A stretch of DNA of 7,115 nt. Origin: JABFRZ01 sp031413955. Its GTDB lineage: Bacteria; Planctomycetota; UBA1135; GCA-002686595. Both the position numbers and the translations under genes were made by a program. The stretch's first letter is position 1, and the number at the start of each line of letters is the position of its first letter. This document shows, piece by piece, positions 1 to 7,050 of the stretch. The stretch covers positions 1 through 7,115 of the forward strand of contig JANOGB010000104.1 of NCBI GenBank assembly GCA_031413955.1, written 5' to 3'. Below the pieces are notes generated by a model that saw only the letters and a program-made list of their open reading frames with translations, searched no databases and had not been told where the DNA came from.

Positions 1-59
1 CTAGCTAGGCCAGACGTGCCTGCCTTGTTCCGCGCCGGCCGGCTTCGCAGAATCGCGGC

Positions 60-1226
60 GTGAGCTCTGCTCCGCCTGCGCCACGCCCGCCGCGCACCTG
101 GAAGAAGCGCCTGCTCGTGGCCGCGGCCTCGCTGCTGGCGACCCTGGTGCTGTTCGAGCTCGTGGCGCGCGTCGGGGCCTGGCTCTACTACGGGCGCAAT
201 CCGTACTACCTCTTCTACGGCTTCGTCTCCTGGACCGACGACACGGGCGAGGGGCACTCGGAGAAGCTCGACGGGTACTTCAAGTTCCCGCCCGACCAGA
301 CCATCCAGCACGGCCTGCCCGAGCCGGGGCGCATCAACAACCATGGTTTCCGCGGGCCGGACTTCGCGGCCGAGAAACCGCCGGGAGTGTTTCGCGTCGT
401 GTGCATGGGGGGGTCGTCGACCTTCGGGTACACCGACCGCGACACGGGGACGTATCCGTACCTGCTCCAGGAACACTTCGACGCACAGCCCGGAGAGACG
501 CGTGTCGAAGTCATCAACGGCGGCATCCCGCACTTCAACACCGATCACCTGGTGGCCATGCTGGAGAGCGAGGCGCTGACCTGGTCGCCGGACGCGCTCA
601 CGCTGTACTGCGCCTACAACGACGCCACCTATCCCCTGGCCGAGAACGGCTGGCAGGCGGCCACGCGCAAGCTGGACGAGTACTCGGCGGCCTTCGCCTG
701 CCTGCGCAAGATCCTCAACGCCTCGCTCGGCGACGTGGTCTTCAACCAGTGGTCGAACTACCTGCCGCAGATGACGAGCGCGGCCCTCGAGCGCCAGATC
801 GAGCTGCACCGCGCCATGACGCGCGGAAACCTGCAGCGGATCGCCGAGCTGGCGGGGGCGAAGGGCATCCCGATCGTGGTCGTGCGCCAGCCGATGACGC
901 TGTGGTTCACGCGCGTCGAGCATGGCCTCGCCCAGGGCCCGCGGCCCGCGCTGACCTACGCGGGCGAGATGGAGGAGGTGCGCGCGCGTCTCGCACTCGC
1001 GGGCGCGATCACGGGCTGGGAGTCGGTGCTGCTGGTGCACCGCGCCGTGCTGGAAGAGGTCGACACCTTCGCGGCGCAGCGCGGACTCCCGGTGGTCGAC
1101 AACGTCGCGCTGCTCGACGCGCACCCGGACGGCTTTTCGACCTACGTGCACCTCACGGAGGCGGCCAACGCTCGGCTGGCGCTGGCGCTCCACGCGGTGC
1201 TGGCGCCGCTCGTGCCGGGCGGCTGA
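60..1226 (+). CDS. Membrane-anchored SGNH/GDSL-hydrolase-like protein, copy 1
   Basis: A 388-residue protein from a GTG start; it is the first start codon after the in-frame stop at 6-8. No good Shine-Dalgarno sequence precedes it. Residues 12-17 are basic and about 18-36 form one hydrophobic segment, so an N-in membrane anchor with a periplasmic body is inferred. SGNH hallmarks are visible: block I GGSSTFG at 117-123 (likely nucleophile Ser119, with Gly118 where classical members have Asp), Gly154-155 in NGGIPHFNTD as the block II glycine, Asn187 in YNDA as block III, and His364 in TYVHL as block V. The residue three before this His is Thr361, not the usual Asp. Members of this superfamily are esterases, lipases or O-acetyl-transfer enzymes acting on lipids or polysaccharides; the substrate here is unknown. 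It is followed at once by a paralog at 1238-2365. The class call is good; activity is inferred. Confidence 0.82.
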   Translation: MSSAPPAPRPPRTWKKRLLVAAASLLATLVLFELVARVGAWLYYGRNPYYLFYGFVSWTDDTGEGHSEKLDGYFKFPPDQTIQHGLPEPGRINNHGFRGPDFAAEKPPGVFRVVCMGGSSTFGYTDRDTGTYPYLLQEHFDAQPGETRVEVINGGIPHFNTDHLVAMLESEALTWSPDALTLYCAYNDATYPLAENGWQAATRKLDEYSAAFACLRKILNASLGDVVFNQWSNYLPQMTSAALERQIELHRAMTRGNLQRIAELAGAKGIPIVVVRQPMTLWFTRVEHGLAQGPRPALTYAGEMEEVRARLALAGAITGWESVLLVHRAVLEEVDTFAAQRGLPVVDNVALLDAHPDGFSTYVHLTEAANARLALALHAVLAPLVPGG

Positions 1227-1230
1227 GGAG
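1225..1230 (+). promoter_or_regulatory. Ribosome binding site of the second SGNH gene
   Basis: GAGGAG overlaps the stop codon of the first SGNH gene (TGA, 1224-1226) and lies seven bases before TTG 1238. The spacing is near ideal and favours the TTG over the ATG at 1256. The overlap suggests translation of copy 2 follows termination on copy 1. Confidence 0.55.
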
Positions 1231-1237
1231 CGTCCCG

Positions 1238-2365
1238 TTGCTTCGTTCCGGGAAGATGCGCTGCGTGCGCGGCTGTCTCGTGCTCGCCGGCGCGCTGCTC
1301 GTCCTCGAGCTCGTGACGCGCGTCGGCTCCTGGCTGTACTACGGGCGCGATCCCTACTACTTGCTGTACGGCTTCGTCTCCTGGACGAGCGGCCAGGGCG
1401 ACGGACACTCGGACAAGTTCGACGGTTACTTCAAGTACCCGCCGAACCGTCCGGTACGCCACGGGCTGCCCGAGCCGGGGCGCATCAACAACCACGGTTT
1501 CCGCGGCGCCGACTTCGCGCTCGAGAAGGCGCCGGGCGCCTTCCGCATCGTGTGCATGGGCGGCTCCTCGACCTTCGGGTACACGAACCGCGACCAGGGC
1601 ACGTATCCGGTCCTGCTGCAGCGGCGCTTCGAGGAGGGCGCGCCGGGCCGGCCGGTCGAGGTGCTCAACGCCGGCGTGGCGCACTTCAACACCGACCAAC
1701 AGGTGGCGCTGCTCGGGGCCGAGGTCCTGGGCTGGTCGCCGGACGTGATCACGCTCTATTGCGCCTACAACGATGCCTTCTATCCGCGGCCCGAGAACGG
1801 CTGGCAGGCCGCCACGCAGCAGCTCGACGAGTACTCGGCCGCCTTCGCCGCCCTGCGCAAGGTGCTCAACGCCCTGCTCGGCGAGGTGATCTTCTACCAG
1901 TGGTCGGGCTACCCGGAACGCACGACGAGCGCGGAGCTCGCGGCCCAGATCGCGCTGCACCGCGCACGCACGCGCGGGAACCTGGAGACGATCGCCACGC
2001 TGGCCGGAACGCGCGGCGTGCGCATCGTGCTCGTGCGCCAGCCGATGACGCTCTGGTACAAGGAACACCCGGAGACACCACGCACGGGCGTGACCTACGA
2101 GGGAGAAGTGGACGAAACGCGCGCGCGGCTCGAGCGCGAGGGCGCGATCAGCGACTGGGAGGCGGTGCTGCTCGTGCACCACGCGCTGCTCGCGGAGGTC
2201 GACGCCTTCGCGGCCGCGCACGGTTTTCCGCTGGTCGACAACGTGGCGCTCGTCGACGCTCATCCGCAGGGGCTGGCCACCTACGTGCACCTCGGCGAGG
2301 CCGCGAACGAACGCCTGGCGGAGGCGCTCCATGGCGTCCTGGCGCCGCTCGTGCCGGGTGAGTAG
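1238..2365 (+). CDS. Membrane-anchored SGNH/GDSL-hydrolase-like protein, copy 2
   Basis: A 375-residue paralog of the preceding protein, roughly two thirds identical by eye over the whole folded region, with the main gap (about four residues) after the shared RQPMTLW. I chose TTG at 1238 because GAGGAG at 1225-1230 sits seven bases upstream; the in-frame ATG at 1256 (369 residues) has only a purine run touching it. Numbering from that ATG, a hydrophobic anchor spans about 7-20, GGSSTFG is at 102-108 (likely nucleophile Ser104), NAGVAHFNTD at 138-147, YNDA at 171-174 and TYVHL at 342-346. As in copy 1, Thr replaces the usual Asp before the catalytic His. Eleven bases separate it from copy 1, so cotranscription is likely. 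A periplasm-facing esterase or acyl-transfer role is a family-level inference; the substrate is unknown. Confidence 0.8.
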   Translation: MLRSGKMRCVRGCLVLAGALLVLELVTRVGSWLYYGRDPYYLLYGFVSWTSGQGDGHSDKFDGYFKYPPNRPVRHGLPEPGRINNHGFRGADFALEKAPGAFRIVCMGGSSTFGYTNRDQGTYPVLLQRRFEEGAPGRPVEVLNAGVAHFNTDQQVALLGAEVLGWSPDVITLYCAYNDAFYPRPENGWQAATQQLDEYSAAFAALRKVLNALLGEVIFYQWSGYPERTTSAELAAQIALHRARTRGNLETIATLAGTRGVRIVLVRQPMTLWYKEHPETPRTGVTYEGEVDETRARLEREGAISDWEAVLLVHHALLAEVDAFAAAHGFPLVDNVALVDAHPQGLATYVHLGEAANERLAEALHGVLAPLVPGE

Positions 2366-2370
2366 CGAGT

Positions 2371-2396
2371 AGGGAGAGAGGGAGAAGAGAGAAGAG
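2371..2396 (+). other. 26-base uninterrupted polypurine tract between convergent genes
   Basis: Every base from 2371 to 2396 is A or G, mostly G/A alternations with GGGAGA-like words. It lies just after the stop of the second SGNH gene and before the hairpin at 2396-2413. On the minus strand it is a pyrimidine tract within the 3' end of the lipoprotein transcript. Such tracts can adopt unusual DNA structure or act in termination; neither is shown here. Confidence 0.6.
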
Positions 2397-2413
2397 CCAG
2401 GCTGGAGCCTGGC
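2396..2413. terminator. Hairpin between convergent genes, possible bidirectional terminator
   Basis: A perfect seven-base-pair stem (GCCAGGC at 2396-2402, GCCTGGC at 2407-2413) encloses a TGGA loop. It sits in the 55-base gap between the stops of the second SGNH gene and the lipoprotein gene, where a terminator serving both is expected. No T-run follows on either strand, so intrinsic termination is not certain. It could instead be a small dispersed palindrome. Confidence 0.45.
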
Positions 2414-2420
2414 GTTCCCG

Positions 2421-5003
2421 TCAGAGCTCGCCGTTCCGATACTGCATCAGCGCCAGGAGCGGCGACCAGTTCTCGATGTTGTCGGTGCCCTCGTTGCGCA
2501 GGCGCGTCAGCAGGCTGGTGGAGGGGGAGAACTGCACCAGGGCGCGCTCGAGGAAGATCGGGTCGCCGGTCAGCTCGAAGCCGTAGGCGAAGGACGACCA
2601 GTCCTGGAAGGTCTCGTAGTCGCCGGTCGTGACGGCGTTGCCGGGCATGTCCGAGCGCCGGCACCAGACCGGCAGCGCGACCTCCCTGGGGCCGACGGCG
2701 GCGTAGCGCCAGGGCCCGAAGCCCGGCGCCCAGGCCATGTCGCTGAGGAACGCATAGACGGATTCCACCAGCACGTCGCGCGTCATGTCGGCGTGTCCGG
2801 GATCGACGCCGCGGAAGACGCTCGCGCGCACGCCTTGCAGCATGTGTTCGGTGATCGACTGCTCGATCTGCTGGCGCGCGCGGTACAGGCCGCCGACGGC
2901 CTTGGGGCTGACCTGGCCCTGCAGGAAGCCGTTGCAAACGCCCTGCATGTCCGCGAGCACCTCGACTACTTCTGCGAACCACGGGCGCTTGCTCGCGCGC
3001 CACTGCGGCGTGCCGAGGTTGTAGGCCGCGAGCGCGCAATCGACGCCCCAGGCTTCGCCGCGCCCGAACGGGCCGCCCTTGCCCGGGTTGGCCGCGATCA
3101 AGTCTTTGCACGCGCGCAGCCCGGAACCGATCGCGCCGCCGAACTGGTTGTTGAAGTGGCCGTGGTACGAGAGGTGGAACATCTCCGCCTCGAGGCGCAG
3201 GTCGTCCTTGGCGAGGGCGTCGTTGCCGAGCCAGGCGAGCACCTTGGCCGAGCGCGTGTAGCGGATGAAGTGCTGGTAGTCGTGCGGATCGAAACCGAGG
3301 TGCGCGTCCTCGTAGCCCGGCTTCAGGTTGTTCGCGCTGACGTGGTTGATCTGGAAGCGCGGCGCCGCTGCGAAGCCGAAGGGGTCGGGGTAGCTGCCGC
3401 CCAGGAACGGCACGATGTAGTGCGAGAAGGGCACGTAGTCGGCGTTCCCGTTCTCGCGCAGCCAGCGCTCGACCGAGGTCGGCTCGCCGTCGACGTCGTA
3501 GAGCACGTTCGGCTGGCGCTCCGTGTGCATGCGGTGCACCGCCCGGTACGACTGCAAGCCGTGGTAGGAGGCGGACGCGGCCGTGCTGACCCCGTCCCAG
3601 CAGAAGATCTCGTTGCCGCTGGTCATGCCGCCGTAGGAGACGCCGTACGGGTGGCCCCAGCCGAGCACGCCCGAGGCGATCGGGTAGTTGCCGTCGTTGG
3701 TGCCGTTCTGCAGCCGCTCGGCCAGGTGGGTCCACTCGTTGAAGTGCTGCGTGCGCAGGTAGGCGCGGCCCACGTGATCCAGGGCGGGGAGCTGGTACTT
3801 CTGCGGGAAGTAGCGGGCCGTGCCCTTGTTCCACCACGACCAGTAGTCCGCGCCCGAGAAGAGCTCCGTGCCGCGCACGCAGAACCCCTGTCCCTGGCCG
3901 TCGGCATAGGCACGGGCCAGACCCGCGTCGGCGCTGGCCGCGATCCACAGGCGCCGGTGGAACTGCCCCAGCCAGCGGATGACGTGCATCTTGCCCGCGG
4001 CCATCGGCGCCACCAGGTCCCAGATGCGCTCGCCGCCGCTGTTCACGGAGTTCCCGAAGTACGGGTCCGCGAAGTCCTGCAGCAGGCTCAGATTGCCCGG
4101 CAGCGAGAGCTGGATCTTCTGGAAGTAGAGCTTGTCCAGCGGATTGTCCTGGTCCGTGGTCGTGTCGCGCCCGCTGTGGCCGTTGGTGAAGCGCAGCGTT
4201 AGCCCCAGGATCTCCTGCCCCGTCATGGTGGACAGGTAGACGTGCACGCCGAAGGAGTGCGGCAGAGTGCCCGCCGCGCCGGCGACGAACGGCTCGGGGC
4301 GCATCGTCTGGAAGACGCGCAGCTCGGTCGTCACGCGCCCGTGGCGCTTGAGCTTGTAGGTGCCCGTGCCGTCCAGCGGCCTGCAGACGTACTTGTTGCC
4401 GAAGCAATCGTAGGTCGCGATCTCGATCCCGTCCGCGTTGGCGAGGAGGGCTTGGATGCTGGCCGGCACGTTGACGGTGGCCTGGAGGTCGTCCAGGCCG
4501 ACCGTCCCGGGGCCGGCCGGCGCGGTGTTCGGCGCGTGCACGACCGAGTAGCGCAGCATCGACCCCCCGGCCGCGGCGGGGTTGCGGTGCACCTTGGCCA
4601 GGACCTCGACCACGTCGGCTCCCTCGGCGTCGACCGGGTAGCGCGAGACGAGCTCGGTCTGGGTGGAGAGCGGAGTCCCGTTCCAGTCGAGGATCACGAA
4701 GGGGTCGCGTCCGTCGCTGCGCGGAAAGGTATTGGGCGGCACGGGCACGGTGCCGCGCAGGACGAACTCGTCGATCGAGACGTCGCCCGCGATGGTCTCG
4801 AGCACGGCCACCGTCTGGCCGTCGGCGGCCGGGGCGGCCGGGGTGCCGCCGTCCTCGCCGACGCAGTCTTCGCAACGCGGCACGGGACCCTGCGAGGGCG
4901 GAGTCTCGCTCTCCATGAGGCCGCAGCCGCCCGAGGCGAGCCCGAGCAGCATGGCAGCGATGGAACTTGGACGCGAAGCCGCGCCTGGCGTGGTGCGAAT
5001 CAT
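2421..5003 (-). CDS. Large predicted secreted lipoprotein of unknown function
   Basis: An 860-residue protein starting at ATG 5003-5001, preceded by GAGGGG at 5011-5016. The N-terminus has arginines, a hydrophobic stretch (about 14-24) and a lipobox-like SGGC with Cys27 as the probable lipidated residue; Ser at -3 is atypical but allowed in broad lipobox patterns. A Pro/Ser/Glu-rich linker follows, with a CEDC pair (Cys44, Cys47). Residues about 68-140 look like beta-barrel sequence (IDEFVLRGTVPVPPN, then DGRDPFVILDWNGTPLSTQTE) and distantly recall the RIFT-barrel N-terminus of YetA/PcRGLX-type polysaccharide lyases. Residues about 330-850 are rich in Trp, Tyr and His and look helical, as in alpha/alpha-toroid carbohydrate enzymes. 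A polysaccharide-related surface role is speculative; I recognise no catalytic motif. The gene stands alone, converging with the SGNH pair and separated from boxB by 436 bases of repeats. Confidence 0.85.
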   Translation of the reverse strand: MIRTTPGAASRPSSIAAMLLGLASGGCGLMESETPPSQGPVPRCEDCVGEDGGTPAAPAADGQTVAVLETIAGDVSIDEFVLRGTVPVPPNTFPRSDGRDPFVILDWNGTPLSTQTELVSRYPVDAEGADVVEVLAKVHRNPAAAGGSMLRYSVVHAPNTAPAGPGTVGLDDLQATVNVPASIQALLANADGIEIATYDCFGNKYVCRPLDGTGTYKLKRHGRVTTELRVFQTMRPEPFVAGAAGTLPHSFGVHVYLSTMTGQEILGLTLRFTNGHSGRDTTTDQDNPLDKLYFQKIQLSLPGNLSLLQDFADPYFGNSVNSGGERIWDLVAPMAAGKMHVIRWLGQFHRRLWIAASADAGLARAYADGQGQGFCVRGTELFSGADYWSWWNKGTARYFPQKYQLPALDHVGRAYLRTQHFNEWTHLAERLQNGTNDGNYPIASGVLGWGHPYGVSYGGMTSGNEIFCWDGVSTAASASYHGLQSYRAVHRMHTERQPNVLYDVDGEPTSVERWLRENGNADYVPFSHYIVPFLGGSYPDPFGFAAAPRFQINHVSANNLKPGYEDAHLGFDPHDYQHFIRYTRSAKVLAWLGNDALAKDDLRLEAEMFHLSYHGHFNNQFGGAIGSGLRACKDLIAANPGKGGPFGRGEAWGVDCALAAYNLGTPQWRASKRPWFAEVVEVLADMQGVCNGFLQGQVSPKAVGGLYRARQQIEQSITEHMLQGVRASVFRGVDPGHADMTRDVLVESVYAFLSDMAWAPGFGPWRYAAVGPREVALPVWCRRSDMPGNAVTTGDYETFQDWSSFAYGFELTGDPIFLERALVQFSPSTSLLTRLRNEGTDNIENWSPLLALMQYRNGEL

Positions 5004-5010
5004 GGTGCTT

Positions 5011-5016
5011 CCCCTC
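5011..5016 (-). promoter_or_regulatory. Ribosome binding site of the lipoprotein gene
   Basis: Read on the minus strand, GAGGGG lies seven bases before the ATG at 5003-5001. This fixes the start ahead of the signal sequence and supports the lipoprotein reading. Confidence 0.6.
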
Positions 5017-5115
5017 GTGAGCAGCCCCCCCTCGGGCCGCCTCGCCTTTCCCGCCCCTCCCGTTCGACCCCGCGCTGGCGCCTGCTGAACGAGCGCTCCG
5101 TCTCAGGTGTGTGTG

Positions 5116-5212
5116 GCCGGGAAGGAAGTACCCGGCATGGGCAGCGAAACGGAGAGGGAGTGGGCACGAGGTGCCCTTCCGTTCCCGTCACATCAGCGCG
5201 GGCTACGCCCGC
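5116..5212. repeat. Cluster of three short GC-rich hairpins
   Basis: Three perfect six-base-pair stems lie within 97 bases: GCCGGG/CCCGGC at 5116-5121 and 5131-5136 (nine-base loop), GGGCAC/GTGCCC at 5162-5167 and 5171-5176 (loop GAG), and GCGGGC/GCCCGC at 5198-5203 and 5207-5212 (loop TAC). They lie upstream of the lipoprotein gene on its template side and adjoin the larger composite element. They look like small dispersed palindromes, but no second genome copy can be checked from this window. Confidence 0.55.
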
Positions 5213-5223
5213 AACCCAAGCAC

Positions 5224-5371
5224 ACCACGGAGGCACAGAGAACGCAGAGGATCACGGAGGAAGGCATGAATAGGGCCTCCGGGGTTTTCGCCCTCCGTGA
5301 GTCGGCGATCCGGAGGCCCTACTCTTCCTTTTGTTCTCTGCGAGCCTCCGTGCCCTCTGTGTCTCTGTGGT
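5224..5371. repeat. Composite inverted-repeat element A, downstream of boxB
   Basis: The left arm begins at 5224 (ACCACGGAGGCACAGAG) and the right arm ends at 5371 as its imperfect complement. Over about 38 bases I count ten mismatches, almost all purine or pyrimidine transitions, so many would pair as G-U in RNA. An inner perfect 12-base inverted repeat (TAGGGCCTCCGG at 5271-5282, complement at 5310-5321) forms a second stem. The outer-arm words CACGGAG and CACAGAG and the inner GGCCTCCGG-like stem match the design of the element at 6874-7027, so the two are probably members of one repeat family. No target-site duplication is evident. Confidence 0.75.
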
Positions 5372-5389
5372 TTGCTCGAAAACCGACGG

Positions 5390-5424
5390 CGGAGGCGCAG
5401 AGGGCACGGAGCTTCACGGAGAAG
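5390..5424. repeat. Solo repeat arm next to element A
   Basis: This is a third copy of the arm sequence, in left-arm orientation, 18 bases after element A and ending 15 bases before the boxB stop complement. Its core at 5393-5412 is identical over 20 bases to 6881-6900 in the element upstream of boxB. It is also an imperfect complement of element A's right arm, so that arm can pair with either neighbour. It may be a truncated element or the remnant of a recombination event. Confidence 0.7.
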
Positions 5425-5439
5425 CCCGACGATCGGCGA

Positions 5440-6855
<1,416 letters not shown>

Positions 6856-6873
6856 GGGGAGCTGGTAGGAAGG

Positions 6874-7027
6874 ACCACAGAGGCGCAGAGGGCACGGAGC
6901 CTCACAGAGGAAGAAGAGCGAAGCAGGTGGAAGACCTCCGGGCCTTCAAGTTCCCGGGGCTTGAAGCCCCGGAGGCCCACGGTTCTTCTTCCTCTGTGAG
7001 GCTCCGTGCTCTCTGCGCCTCTGTGGT
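6874..7027. repeat. Long near-perfect inverted-repeat element B between boxC and boxB
   Basis: The outer arms are 6874-6917 and 6984-7027, 44 bases each and complementary except at one position. Inside them, 6935-6950 and 6960-6975 form a second 16-base stem with one mismatch around a nine-base loop. The spacers between the stems are 17 and 8 bases, so the element would fold as a two-tier hairpin in DNA or RNA. It lies 18 bases before the boxB start and 23 bases after the upstream stop at 7051-7053. The arm words are shared with element A at 5224-5371. No transposase, terminal motif or target duplication was seen. Confidence 0.9.
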
Positions 7028-7050
7028 GCGTTTTCATCCGTTTCATCTGC

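Larger units (their letters stand above)
5004..5439. other. 436-base gene-free interval made largely of palindromic repeats
   Basis: No convincing gene lies between the lipoprotein start and the boxB stop. The interval holds the lipoprotein ribosome binding site, a low-structure stretch to about 5115, three small hairpins at 5116-5212, a composite inverted repeat at 5224-5371, and one extra repeat arm at 5390-5424. A promoter for the lipoprotein gene should lie here on the minus strand, but I see no clear -35/-10 pair. Open frames crossing the interval encode only repeat-derived Arg/Glu/Thr-rich peptide and are not credible genes. Confidence 0.7.

Noticed and set aside
1..59. End of an upstream gene or a promoter at the left edge
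   Set aside because: TAG triplets occur at 2-4 and 6-8, but too little sequence is present to assign a gene end, and no convincing -35/-10 pair is visible.
1142..2332. Minus-strand frame antisense to the second SGNH gene
   Set aside because: Composition is typical of antisense GC-rich DNA; the plus-strand gene is supported by a full paralog next door.
401..2365. One long plus-strand frame covering both SGNH genes, readable as a 654-residue fusion
   Set aside because: Its first part is an Arg/Ala/Gly-rich out-of-frame reading of the first SGNH gene; only the part from 1238 onward resembles a protein. The frame stays open because of high GC.
2793..4202. Plus-strand open frame opposite the lipoprotein gene
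   Set aside because: Val/Arg/Ala-rich antisense shadow with no domain and no ribosome binding site.
2281..4875. A second minus-strand frame of 864 codons over the lipoprotein gene
   Set aside because: It is an Arg/Pro/Gly-rich low-complexity shadow. The overlapping frame ending at 2421 has a ribosome binding site, signal sequence and balanced composition.
5293..5300. Element A as a classical rho-independent terminator of boxB
   Set aside because: Stems are present, but there is no U-run after them in the minus-strand RNA, so intrinsic termination cannot be claimed.
6874..7027. Element B as an insertion sequence or CRISPR-like array
   Set aside because: There is no transposase, no regularly spaced direct repeats with unique spacers, and no target-site duplication. 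It is a palindromic repeat only.
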